Shown here piece after piece: positions 26,872 to 34,605 of a DNA stretch of 48,233 bases. The position numbers and the translations under genes are program-made. Under the pieces are notes generated by a model, which had not been told where the DNA came from, ran no database searches, and saw nothing but the letters and a program-made list of their open reading frames with translations. The stretch's first letter is position 1, and every line of letters begins with the position of its first letter. The stretch lies in NCBI GenBank assembly GCA_020073365.1, contig JAIQFL010000038.1:1-48233 (forward strand), given 5' to 3'. Source of the stretch: Terriglobia bacterium. GTDB lineage: Bacteria; Acidobacteriota; Terriglobia; Bryobacterales; Bryobacteraceae.

Positions 26872-27435
26872 ATGATCCTGCCAGACTGCGAAATACGGGA
26901 GCTGATACAGAGCGGAAGACTCACGATAGATCCGTTCGATGATCGAATGGTGCGGCCAGGGAGCATTTGCCTGCGTCTCGGGAGCCATGCTCTCAGGCCG
27001 CTCTTCACAGATACTGTGGATGTAGGTGACAGCACGACCTACCCGCAATACGAAACAATGGGAGAGGACGAGATTGTGGTCCCACCCAGGACCGTCGTGC
27101 TGGTGAACACGCTTGAGCGCATCGCTTTGCCACGATCCTTGGCTGGTTGGATGTCGAACCTATCGGGCCTCGCGCGACTGGGGCTATCGGTGGTCCTTTC
27201 CAACTACGTGAGTCCGGGATTCGGTGAGAGTGCACCCTCGACACTAGCGCTAGAAGTCTCACATCCATTTAATGAATCGGTCAGGTTGCGCCCTGGGATG
27301 CGAATCTGTCACTTGGTTCTCATGCGGCTCAGTCGCGATGCGACGACCAGTTACGACGAACAGGTGGGCACCTACTCTCGCCAATCTGATCCTCGGGGTT
27401 CCGTGTTCCACAGAGACTTTGGACCGAAGCTCTAG
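26872..27435 (+). CDS. dCTP deaminase family protein
   Basis: 187 residues, full length for Dcd. The N-terminus MILPDCEIRELIQSGRLTID and RPGSICLRLG are textbook Dcd. The active-site block reads NLSGLARLGLSVVLSNYVSP and STLALEVSHPF. Ser98, Arg102 and Glu128 align with E. coli Ser111, Arg115 and Glu138. The residue aligned with Ala124, which helps read the base, is Asn111, so specificity may differ. Dcd converts dCTP to dUTP; related enzymes also act as anti-phage dCTP-depleting effectors, though those known to me usually carry extra domains. It follows the NadM-like gene by three bases, so it is the third gene of one transcript. Alternatives are a phage nucleotide-pool enzyme or a dUTPase-like or bifunctional member. 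Confidence 0.85.
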   Translation: MILPDCEIRELIQSGRLTIDPFDDRMVRPGSICLRLGSHALRPLFTDTVDVGDSTTYPQYETMGEDEIVVPPRTVVLVNTLERIALPRSLAGWMSNLSGLARLGLSVVLSNYVSPGFGESAPSTLALEVSHPFNESVRLRPGMRICHLVLMRLSRDATTSYDEQVGTYSRQSDPRGSVFHRDFGPKL

Positions 27436-27652
27436 CAGGCTGCGAGACCTCTGGTTCACGATCGCGCTAGCCAGTGGTCGGCGGTAGAGCGCAAGACGCT
27501 ACGCGATTTGAGCCGCGCGTCCATTTCCGAGTTTTACCCTTCCGGGCAAGGTAACATCACGGAGAATGGCGCGCCGCTGGGGTTCTCCAAATGCCTCTTC
27601 AGGAGGCGTTCCTCTCGGGGAGCCAGCTCAATCGACGGGCGAAAGGGCGACC

Positions 27653-27919
27653 TCATAGAATCAATGGCTTACAGAGTGGAGAGGTAGTTGGAAACTCGAC
27701 TTTTTGGGGAGCCATCACCGTTTTTGCGAGCCTCCCAGGCCTGTTTTCCTTGACGCCATCGTGGTCTGGAAGTAGGCCACATATCCCAAACATTCCTGGC
27801 CCTTTCCGCTCTTCCGCGTTCTCCTCATCCGAACACAGACTGTCCTGGCGACCGCCGTGGACCGTCACGGTTGCGCCTGTGGCCCACGGTTTCTCCTGCG
27901 AATTCTCCGCAGTCTCCAC
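27653..27919 (-). CDS. Possible small hypothetical protein
   Basis: An 88-codon frame starting at GTG 27919, with GGGAGG about seven bases before it. The composition is hydrophilic (ENSQEKPWATGATVTVHGGR) with three Cys and no recognisable family. It is antisense to the direction of the flanking genes. The RBS is the main support; it may be spurious. Confidence 0.25.
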   Translation of the reverse strand: METAENSQEKPWATGATVTVHGGRQDSLCSDEENAEERKGPGMFGICGLLPDHDGVKENRPGRLAKTVMAPQKVEFPTTSPLCKPLIL

Positions 27920-28005
27920 TTGACGCCTCCCGGCCCTTGACAGAGGGGTTCAGCCTGGCCGCCCAGGATTGGACATTTTCGACATTCGCGGAGTATCTAT
28001 TGTTG

Positions 28006-28021
28006 GGAGCGAATTCGCTCC
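28006..28021. promoter_or_regulatory. Perfect 16-base palindrome upstream of recombination cassette
   Basis: GGAGCGAA followed immediately by its reverse complement TTCGCTCC. It lies about 145 bases before the first gene of the cassette and could be an operator or recombinase site. It has no T-run, so it is not a terminator. Confidence 0.3.
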
Positions 28022-28166
28022 TCAAACACCAGACAGCGGGCAGGCCGCAAAGCGGAAACCGTTGTGGGTGTCGGACCAGTCCGGCAGCCACTTCGGCATC
28101 CACCGCCTGCTGATCCGCCACCCACTCCGTTCTTTTCCGTCCGGCATAGCCGTCAGGAGAGAACGG

Positions 28167-28334
28167 ATGACCACTTCCGATCCCATCGCCAACGACGCCA
28201 TCGCCGCATTGCTGGCGGCCGCGTACCGCCGATACCTTGCCGCAAACCGGCTCCCCGATGTGCCGGAGACTCCGGCGGGGGCCGTCAACGGAGAGCTTGA
28301 TAACCGGCGCGCGACGAGCCCTCATGCTCAGTAG
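28167..28334 (+). CDS. Small hypothetical protein of the recombination cassette
   Basis: 55 residues from ATG 28167, preceded by CAGGAGA. The sequence (NDAIAALLAAAYRRYLAANR) predicts one helix then a disordered tail. Small ORFs of this kind can precede DUF2924/recombinase pairs. The next gene starts nine bases after its stop. No function can be assigned. Confidence 0.5.
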   Translation: MTTSDPIANDAIAALLAAAYRRYLAANRLPDVPETPAGAVNGELDNRRATSPHAQ

Positions 28335-28343
28335 GCGCGACGT

Positions 28344-28904
28344 ATGAAGAAGACGAAAACGACGGCCGGCACGGACCTCCGTGCCCAAATCAATCAATTG
28401 AAACTGATGACCGTGCCGGAGCTCCGGCGATGGCACCTCGAGCGATTCGGCCAAGAGGCGACCTCGCACCATCGCAGATTTCTGTTCCGCCAGATCGCCC
28501 GGCGGTTGCAGAGCAGCGTCAATCCTCGGCTGAGTGAGGAGGCACGCCAGTTTGCCCTGGCGTTGGCTCGCGGCACCGCGCTCGATCGCCGGATGGCAAC
28601 CAACGTCCAGCGTCGAAGGGAGGCCCTGCCCATCGACCTGACAGTGAAAACGAAGCTGCCCAACGCAGCGGACTCTCGGATGCCATTTCCGGGGAGCTTG
28701 GTGACGCGGCAGTACAAAGGCCAGACGATCGTGGTGAAAGTGCTGAAGGACGGTGTCGAGTACGACGGCCGGAGATTCAGTTCGCTCAGCGCGGTGGCGC
28801 AGGAAGTGACAGGCGTGAAGTGGAACGGGTTCCGCTTTTTTGGATTGCTCGAAAAGCGCGAGGCCGGCCGGAAGGAGAAACGAGTTGCTACCCGAAACAT
28901 CTGA
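28344..28904 (+). CDS. DUF2924 protein
   Basis: 186 residues. The N-terminal helical part (LRAQINQLKLMTVPELRRWH; RRFLFRQIARRLQ) and the C-terminal KGQTIVVKVLKDGVEYDGRR, FSSLSAVAQEVTGVKWNGFR match DUF2924 proteins. These are characteristically encoded directly upstream of large serine recombinases in alphaproteobacterial and acidobacterial mobile elements. The C-terminal part resembles the small DNA-binding domain seen in restriction-linked DUF4357-like proteins. A role as recombination partner is inferred from synteny. Its last 20 bases overlap the recombinase start. Confidence 0.8.
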   Translation: MKKTKTTAGTDLRAQINQLKLMTVPELRRWHLERFGQEATSHHRRFLFRQIARRLQSSVNPRLSEEARQFALALARGTALDRRMATNVQRRREALPIDLTVKTKLPNAADSRMPFPGSLVTRQYKGQTIVVKVLKDGVEYDGRRFSSLSAVAQEVTGVKWNGFRFFGLLEKREAGRKEKRVATRNI

Positions 28905-30459
28905 AGCGCTCCGGCCCGCGCGGCGGACCGCGGTGCGGTGCGCGATCTATACGCGGAAGTCCACCGAGGAGGGCCTGGAGCAGGATTTCAATACGCTCGA
29001 CGCCCAACGCGAGTCGGCGGAGTCCTTCATCCGCAGCCAGACTCACGAAGGATGGCGGGTCCTGCCAGAGCATTATGACGACGGCGGTTTCACAGGTGCC
29101 AACATGGACCGTCCCGCATTGAAGCGGTTGCTGGAGGACATCAAGGCTGGTCTGATCAACTGCGTGGTTGTCTACAAAGTGGACCGCCTGACGCGGTCGC
29201 TGCTGGACTTCTCACGCATCATAGAGGTGCTCGATAAGCACGGCGCGAGCTTCGTCTCCGTCACACAGCAGTTCAACACGACCAGTTCCCTGGGGCGCCT
29301 GACCCTCCACATCCTGCTCTCCTTCGCACAGTTCGAACGCGAGATGATCGCGGAACGGACGCAGGACAAGATGTCGGCCGCCCGCCGCAAAGGAAAATGG
29401 GTCGGCGGGAATCCCGTGCTCGGTTACGACGTTACTCCGCAGGGCGGGTCACTCATGGTGAACGAGGCCGAGGCAGAGCGGGTCCGCGCGATCTTCGATC
29501 TCTATCTTGAACTCGGCTCGCTCATCCCGGTCATCCAGGAACTGGACCACCGGGGGTGGACACTGAAGGAATGGACAACACGGAAGGGAGTGCGGGCCGG
29601 CGGTACGCAATTCGCCAAAAACACCCTTTACAGTCTGCTCACCAACGTGATCTACATCGGCAAGGTCAACTACCGTGGTCAACTCTACGACGGCGAGCAA
29701 CCGCAGGTCGTCGAGACGGAAACCTGGAAGCGGGTGCAGGCGACGCTGAAGGCGAACGGGCGGATCGGAGGTTACGAAGTCCGCAATAAATATGGCGCGA
29801 TCCTCAAAGGCATCGTGCGTTGCGCCAGTTGCGATGCCGGCATGATTCATACCTACACCAAGAAGACCGCCAATAAGCTCTACCGTTATTACGTTTGCGT
29901 CACGGCGCATCAGCGCGGCTGGAACAAGTGCGCGACGAAGGCGGTCTCGGCGCCGGCCATCGAGGAGGCTGTCGTGGCGCAGATCCGGGGAATCGGAAGC
30001 CACCCCACCATGGTCGATGCCGTTGTGGGCAGTCTCGAAGGTGACAGGCTCTCCGAGTACGCGGAACTGGAGCACGAGAAGCGAGTGGCCGAGCGCGAAC
30101 TGCGCCGGTTGAACGACGAGATGGCCGGGCTGGTGAGCACGGCGGCATCCAAGGGCCAGTCGATGAAACTGGCAACTGACCGGCTGGCGGATCTCCAGGA
30201 CCGGAGCGCGGCACTCGAGCGCCGGCTCAACGGCGTCAAGAAGCAGCTCGGGGCGCAAGTCTCGGAGGCCGTGGACCGCGAGCACGTCGCGATGACACTA
30301 CGCAACTTCGATTCGCTGTGGCAGCAGATGTCGCCACGCGAGCAGGAGAAGTTGGTGAAGGCCCTCGTGGAACGGGTCACATACGATGGCCGGACCGGCG
30401 CGGTAACGATTGGATTCCGATCGGCGGTCCTGAAACAAATGTGCGCGCCGACGGCATAG
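28885..30459 (+). CDS. Large serine recombinase (integrase)
   Basis: 524 residues from TTG 28885, chosen because AAGGAG lies seven bases upstream and the catalytic domain starts soon after. The catalytic domain begins AVRCAIYTRKSTEEGLEQDF, with nucleophile Ser26, followed by DRPALKRLLEDIKAG, VYKVDRLTRS and QFEREMIAERT. The recombinase domain (about 160-270) is followed by a zinc ribbon (CASCDAGM ... YYVCVTAHQRGWNKC) and a coiled coil (ELEHEKRVAERELRRLNDEM), all in the usual order. The enzyme cuts and rejoins att sites and would integrate or excise this element. It is translationally coupled to DUF2924. Confidence 0.93.
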   Translation: MLPETSEALRPARRTAVRCAIYTRKSTEEGLEQDFNTLDAQRESAESFIRSQTHEGWRVLPEHYDDGGFTGANMDRPALKRLLEDIKAGLINCVVVYKVDRLTRSLLDFSRIIEVLDKHGASFVSVTQQFNTTSSLGRLTLHILLSFAQFEREMIAERTQDKMSAARRKGKWVGGNPVLGYDVTPQGGSLMVNEAEAERVRAIFDLYLELGSLIPVIQELDHRGWTLKEWTTRKGVRAGGTQFAKNTLYSLLTNVIYIGKVNYRGQLYDGEQPQVVETETWKRVQATLKANGRIGGYEVRNKYGAILKGIVRCASCDAGMIHTYTKKTANKLYRYYVCVTAHQRGWNKCATKAVSAPAIEEAVVAQIRGIGSHPTMVDAVVGSLEGDRLSEYAELEHEKRVAERELRRLNDEMAGLVSTAASKGQSMKLATDRLADLQDRSAALERRLNGVKKQLGAQVSEAVDREHVAMTLRNFDSLWQQMSPREQEKLVKALVERVTYDGRTGAVTIGFRSAVLKQMCAPTA

Positions 30460-30473
30460 AGGAGGCAAACGGG

Positions 30474-30935
30474 ATGGGACATAATGACAAGCTGTTGGAA
30501 GTACGGTGCTCGCTTCAGCCGAGAGTCCGTTCGATCAAGGGGGGTGGAGCCACGGTGGCGGTAGTCACACCACCTCCGTCGATGGCTCCGGCGCTCATGG
30601 ATCGCGACAGGCTGCCGCGGATCACGCACACGATGGCGCAGGCGCTCCTGTTCGAAGACTCATTGGCGGGCGGCGAGGCCACGGACCACGCAGACCTCGC
30701 GCGCCTGGGCGCCATCTCGCGCGAGCGTGTCAGCCAAGTGATGAAGATGCTCTGGCTCGCGCCGGATGTCCAGGAAGAAATCCTTCGCCTCGCGCCGGTT
30801 CGGCGCGGTGAATACACGATTACCATTCCGGAAGTGGCCGCAATATCCGATGAAGTTTTATGGGAGGACCAACGCACGCTGTGGTCCAACCTGAAGCTGA
30901 AGAAGGAGTTAAGGGAGCCGACAGACATCGCATAG
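30474..30935 (+). CDS. ParB/KorB-type helix-turn-helix protein
   Basis: 153 residues from ATG 30474, with GAGGAGG before it. The C-terminal half reads ATDHADLARLGAISRERVSQ, VMKMLWLAPDVQEEILRL, a helix-turn-helix like the central HTH of ParB/KorB/Noc proteins. The ParB nuclease-like N-domain is absent. Proteins like this follow serine recombinases in similar cassettes and may act as recombination directionality factor or regulator. That role is inferred from position only. Confidence 0.7.
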   Translation: MGHNDKLLEVRCSLQPRVRSIKGGGATVAVVTPPPSMAPALMDRDRLPRITHTMAQALLFEDSLAGGEATDHADLARLGAISRERVSQVMKMLWLAPDVQEEILRLAPVRRGEYTITIPEVAAISDEVLWEDQRTLWSNLKLKKELREPTDIA

Positions 30936-31105
30936 TTCCTGCCACGAGTTGCTTTCACCTCGGGCCAAGGCAACGCCACGCCGGATGTCCATTGTCCTTA
31001 GGGGACGATTCCTGCAGGTGTCTTGCTGGACACATGGATTTTCTTTAGGCATTCACGGCCTGGATGCTGTCAGCTTCAGTGCCTTGACTATTCCACCTAT
31101 TCCAC

Positions 31106-31615
31106 TTATACCAGTCTTAGCTCTGGCAACTTGCCTGCTAGCAGGCATATCAACTCGGGCCTGCCGAGCATGCAGGCGTCGGCATACACGCGGTGGCGAA
31201 TCACGAGGGGGAGGACTTTGCCATAGTTCTTGGCCCGGAGCCTGCCACATTGGAGGAACGGCGCCAGTTGCTCGTGCGAAAGGCTTCCAATCAACACCGT
31301 TTCCCAAGTCCGGGTCCAGACTTTGACATGAATCTCGACGGCGTCGCATCCCTGCACCGTCGCAAGGGTCAGCTTTCGAAGCACTCGCTCCAGACCGCGC
31401 TGGCCGAAAAGGGGCGGGTCAATTGGTTCCGGCTCCTGGACCAGTTCAATCCGCGCCAGAATCTCCTCCTCCCACAAATCACGAAGTTCGTGTGCGGCCC
31501 GACCGCCGATGCGTTGTTGTGCCTTGAGCGAGCGCAGGCGACCGGGGTCGAGATCGCTGTCAAACTGACATTCCTGAAATCGCCAACCGGTCGCGTTCGC
31601 CTCATCCGCTATCAT
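31106..31615 (-). CDS. Hypothetical protein, third gene of minus-strand cluster
   Basis: 169 residues from ATG 31615, with AAAGGAG just upstream; a longer frame to 31678 is less well supported. The sequence is a mixed alpha/beta protein (LRDLWEEEILARIELVQEPE; AVEIHVKVWTRTWETVLIGS). I do not recognise the family. It follows the 479-residue gene by 37 bases and is probably cotranscribed with it. A coding palindrome near 31132 is not considered regulatory. Confidence 0.7.
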   Translation of the reverse strand: MIADEANATGWRFQECQFDSDLDPGRLRSLKAQQRIGGRAAHELRDLWEEEILARIELVQEPEPIDPPLFGQRGLERVLRKLTLATVQGCDAVEIHVKVWTRTWETVLIGSLSHEQLAPFLQCGRLRAKNYGKVLPLVIRHRVYADACMLGRPELICLLAGKLPELRLV

Positions 31616-31652
31616 CGCTTCACTCCTTTCGCCAATTTGACAGACCTCTCCC

Positions 31653-33089
31653 TTACCGCCGCAGACTGCCACACTCAAACGCCGTGGTCCACAATCTCCG
31701 GCTCAATGTGAACTGGAACGGTCCCGAGTCCATGGCCATCCACGTTCGCAGACGCTGGCCAAGCCGCAGTACGTCCTTGTCGTCGCCACGACGGTACTGC
31801 TTGCCGCCGTCGCGCAGGAAATCGAGCAGCACGCTTCCCTCCGCTGTTGGAATGCCGGAGTCGTTGGCCAGACCGAGGGCACGTAGATCGTATTCTTCCG
31901 ACCGCACCGTTTCTCGTTCGCCAGCTTCAATCGCCGTGAGGCGTTGTGTCTCTTCGGACCTGGTCCGCGCCGCAAACACCTCCTTTGACTTCACGGAAAT
32001 ACGAATGCGGCCGTCCTGAAGCTCGACGAATCTGCAGTCTTCCCATTCGTCCGGACGGACGGGAAATCCATCCTGCCGGTCGAGGCCGATCTGGAAGACG
32101 CATCGGTATGCCCCGGTCCCGTGAACCGCGCGGATCGGCTCGCCCGCGATGGGGAACACGGTGGCAAGGCGTTGCCGGAGGTCGCTGACTTGCTTTCGGA
32201 AGGTCGCCGCGTCCTTGCCCGACACCGACGTGCTGCGCGCGGGCGTCTGGCCGCCCAGCCGTGCAAATGCGCATAGCACTTGCCAGAGCCGATCCTCGTT
32301 GCCGGTGAACTGGAGATCATCCAAGCCAAACTCCCTACGCTGGGCCCGAAGCTGCGCGACGATGGAGCGCTCGCTCACCGTGATCCGCAACTCCTCCCAC
32401 CTGGCGTCTTCACCCACCGGGAAGTTGGCCACGCTCTTGGCCGGCGCGGAGTAGCTGTCGCGCGGCACCGCATCGGCGATGTAGTCGAGATCGAGCGTCA
32501 AACCCGAACCTGTAATCGCGGCGATGTCGGCGAGGCGGAACACCGGCTCGCTCCTTTGCTGAGGTGCCCACGCCGGCACCAGGATGACTGGTGACGGTGC
32601 GTCCTCAATGTGGCGGCTGCGGGCCCACAGGGTGTGGCCGTCCGCCAGCATTGCGCCGCACACGAGGAAGAAGTCGCGAAACCGCCCGGCGAGGTGCCGT
32701 CGTCCCAGACCCCAGACACGCCCTGGAACAAGGGGAGAAAAGCTGCCGACGAGGCCCAGGGTCTCGCGAATCATCCGAGCGGTCAGGTCGAGATCGACGG
32801 CCCATCGGCGCAGGCGATCCGGCTCGACTGGCGCGCCTCCCACCTCCGGGCAGGGGATGAACGCTTCGAGATGGCCGGGTGCGCCGCTGTTCATCCAGAC
32901 GACTTCCTCCATGTGACCATCGCCACACGCATTGCAGATCGCCCACGTCGCGCGTGCCGTCTCCTTCAACAGGCCCCGGCCGTGGAGCAGATCGAACTGC
33001 TGCGGCGGCGTCCACCGGATCTCGTCTGCAGAAAAGACGGGTTCGGCCTCGTCGCAGCGAAGCCAGAACTGCTCGACCAAATCCGTCAT
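31653..33089 (-). CDS. Unknown protein with CxxC segment and winged-helix-like domain
   Basis: 478 residues if started at ATG 33089, which overlaps the upstream stop as ATGA; in-frame ATG 33104 is an alternative. Residues about 45-80 hold ICNACGDGHMEEV and FIPCPEVG, a possible zinc site. The centre (GRFRDFFLVCGAMLADGHTL) is unassigned. Near residue 285 onward, RLWQVLCAFARLGGQTPA and AATFRKQVSDLRQRLATVFP look like a winged-helix DNA-binding fold. The paired upstream gene is translationally coupled, so the two products likely work together. The function is not known to me. Confidence 0.75.
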   Translation of the reverse strand: MTDLVEQFWLRCDEAEPVFSADEIRWTPPQQFDLLHGRGLLKETARATWAICNACGDGHMEEVVWMNSGAPGHLEAFIPCPEVGGAPVEPDRLRRWAVDLDLTARMIRETLGLVGSFSPLVPGRVWGLGRRHLAGRFRDFFLVCGAMLADGHTLWARSRHIEDAPSPVILVPAWAPQQRSEPVFRLADIAAITGSGLTLDLDYIADAVPRDSYSAPAKSVANFPVGEDARWEELRITVSERSIVAQLRAQRREFGLDDLQFTGNEDRLWQVLCAFARLGGQTPARSTSVSGKDAATFRKQVSDLRQRLATVFPIAGEPIRAVHGTGAYRCVFQIGLDRQDGFPVRPDEWEDCRFVELQDGRIRISVKSKEVFAARTRSEETQRLTAIEAGERETVRSEEYDLRALGLANDSGIPTAEGSVLLDFLRDGGKQYRRGDDKDVLRLGQRLRTWMAMDSGPFQFTLSRRLWTTAFECGSLRR

Positions 33090-34252
33090 GACGCGATGTG
33101 CCATTCCCGCAAGTATCGGCGAAGCGTCAGTTCGTCGTCGCTGTCGCGTAGCGTGCAACCTGCCGGATGGGTGATGGTGAACGTCACGCTCTTCGGCCGC
33201 TTTCTCCCCGTTTCGAACCCCGCCTGGAACGTCGCCTGAGTTACCGCAAGCCTTTCCCGCGGCAGGTTCATCTGGTTGAGCGCTTCATCGATGAGATCAT
33301 GGACATCCCGTCGAGAGTTGCCGCTGCCGACATCGAAGTGAATCTGGTCGGCGCTGGCTGGCTTCTTGACCCGGATAGCCCTCATCTTGAACCAGAGGAG
33401 ACTGTCCCCGGGGGCCGTGGGGAACTGGAACCCCGGCTGTAGCAACAACTGGAGATTGTAGGGCGGCTTGGCAGCCCGAGGCAGCTCGAAATCCAGTTTC
33501 AGAACGGTTCGAGTGAAGATGGCGGCCAGTTCATCCCGGACATCCTGCGCGCCTTCGGCGTAGAGCTCCAATGATCCCACGAGCCGGTCATAGCCGAGGA
33601 TGACTTCGAAAGCGGGCTTCCACTGCCTGCGGGCGAAGTTCCCGCCGTCCTCGTAGCCGATCAGGACATCGGCGTAGTCGGCGGGGTACGCGAAGAAGAA
33701 ATCGATATGGCCCGACCGAAGGAAGTGCTCGATTCGGCAGTGGTCGCCGCGCCCCTGGTGGGTCTGATAGTAGTCCGCCATCAAGTTGCCGAATTGCTCA
33801 AGCACTTCGGGAGTGATGTCCGGCTCCATCGCCGGCAGCCCCGTTCGCCTCTCCATGGACCGCCGCGGAAGGCGCTCCCAATGGGCCAACGTTCGCGCTT
33901 CCTCGAACGTCTCCGGGTGTTTGAGGAACGTCCAGAACGCCCGCTCATACGCGCACGACCTGCGCCGAAACGACGTCACCAGATCGATACCCTGCTCGCG
34001 GGCAACGTGGATCAGCCAGGGAGTGAATTCCCTCTTGGCCATCTCGGCGACTGCCCGGAAGTGGCCGCCTATCTCCCGGCGATCGGCCTCGGGTAACCCG
34101 AGGATCGCGTCGTGGACCGGCTCCACATCGGTCTCACGCAGCCGGCCCCAGGGAATGTCTAGAAGCTGTTTTCGTTGATCGACGAAATAGTCCCGCAGCA
34201 GTCCGTTCGGCACTTGCCGCAGAAGCACTTTTGGCGTGTAGTACATCGGCAT
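33086..34252 (-). CDS. Unknown protein, first gene of minus-strand cluster
   Basis: 388 residues from ATG 34252, with GGGGGACA upstream. The protein looks soluble and mixed alpha/beta: MPMYYTPKVLLRQVPNGLLR, FTPWLIHVAREQGIDLVTSF, RIEHFLRSGHIDFFFAYPAD, ending THPAGCTLRDSDDELTLRRY. I cannot match it to a named family. It is divergent from the early replication operon and shares its control region, the place where temperate phages keep lysogeny or immunity genes. No HTH typical of a CI-like repressor is evident in it. Confidence 0.75.
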   Translation of the reverse strand: MPMYYTPKVLLRQVPNGLLRDYFVDQRKQLLDIPWGRLRETDVEPVHDAILGLPEADRREIGGHFRAVAEMAKREFTPWLIHVAREQGIDLVTSFRRRSCAYERAFWTFLKHPETFEEARTLAHWERLPRRSMERRTGLPAMEPDITPEVLEQFGNLMADYYQTHQGRGDHCRIEHFLRSGHIDFFFAYPADYADVLIGYEDGGNFARRQWKPAFEVILGYDRLVGSLELYAEGAQDVRDELAAIFTRTVLKLDFELPRAAKPPYNLQLLLQPGFQFPTAPGDSLLWFKMRAIRVKKPASADQIHFDVGSGNSRRDVHDLIDEALNQMNLPRERLAVTQATFQAGFETGRKRPKSVTFTITHPAGCTLRDSDDELTLRRYLREWHIAS

Positions 34253-34462
34253 ACTTGTCCCCCACGGACTGGCAGGCCAACACGCGCGGCGGAAGTTCTA
34301 CCGAGTGACTTGAGCGGGGGCGGCGTGACCCGAATAGTCCGGAATGAATTTCATGTGACTCGACTTTAGCATGGCGAATAAAAGGCGAAGTGCGCCAAAC
34401 TCCTATCCGATTGAATCCGGGGTAAATCGCGTTCTTCTTTTCTATTGACAGCAATCCGCGAT

Positions 34463-34477
34463 TTGTGAATTTCACAA
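34463..34477. promoter_or_regulatory. Operator-like inverted repeat, copy 1
   Basis: TTGTGAA, one base, then TTCACAA. It is nested in a second symmetric pair, GCAAT (34451-34455) and ATTGC (34477-34481). It lies 13 bases after TTGACA, where a bound repressor would cover a promoter. Confidence 0.5.
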
Positions 34478-34563
34478 TTGCTTTTCGGCTCTCCGAGAAA
34501 ATCTTCAAAAAATCTCTACCTGTGATTTCAATAAGTTAGCTGTCTCTACCGGTCTGCGCGGCG

Positions 34564-34589
34564 GCCATTTGTGAAATTTCACAAATGGC
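34564..34589. promoter_or_regulatory. Operator-like perfect 26-base palindrome, copy 2
   Basis: GCCATTTGTGAAA followed directly by its exact reverse complement. It shares the TTGTGAA half-site with copy 1 and ends 16 bases before the first early gene. It is too close to that gene and lacks a T-run, so an operator is likelier than a terminator. Confidence 0.6.
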
Positions 34590-34605
34590 TTATCAGGGGA
34601 ACAAA

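Larger units (their letters stand above)
27436..28166. other. Long gap between cargo operon and recombination cassette
   Basis: About 730 bases. The only frame with an acceptable RBS is the small minus-strand one at 27653-27919, listed separately. A perfect 16-base palindrome sits at 28006-28021. This is a reasonable place to look for the attachment site of the serine recombinase, but I see no obvious direct repeat. Other frames (27591-27923, 27825-28472) look like noise. Confidence 0.4.
34253..34605. promoter_or_regulatory. Divergent control region between minus cluster and early operon
   Basis: 353 AT-richer bases without a gene. They hold two TTGTGAA-type inverted repeats (34463-34477 and 34564-34589) and a consensus TTGACA at 34445-34450 that runs into the first repeat. 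No good -10 box is found at 16-18 bases spacing, so the promoter call is tentative. Position and symmetry suggest a repressor-operated early/lysogeny switch. Confidence 0.6.

Noticed and set aside
27591..27923. 110-codon plus-strand frame in the gap
   Set aside because: Ser/Pro-rich, poor RBS, no motif.
27825..28472. 215-codon minus-strand frame over the recombination cassette start
   Set aside because: It runs antisense through two genes that have good RBSs, and shows no family pattern.
31132..31147. 16-base palindrome TGCCTGCT / AGCAGGCA
   Set aside because: It lies inside the coding end of the gene at 31106-31615; coding constraint is the simpler explanation.
31193..31711. 172-codon plus-strand frame opposite the third minus-cluster gene
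   Set aside because: The minus-strand gene has a strong AAAGGAG site and fits its operon; this frame looks like its shadow.
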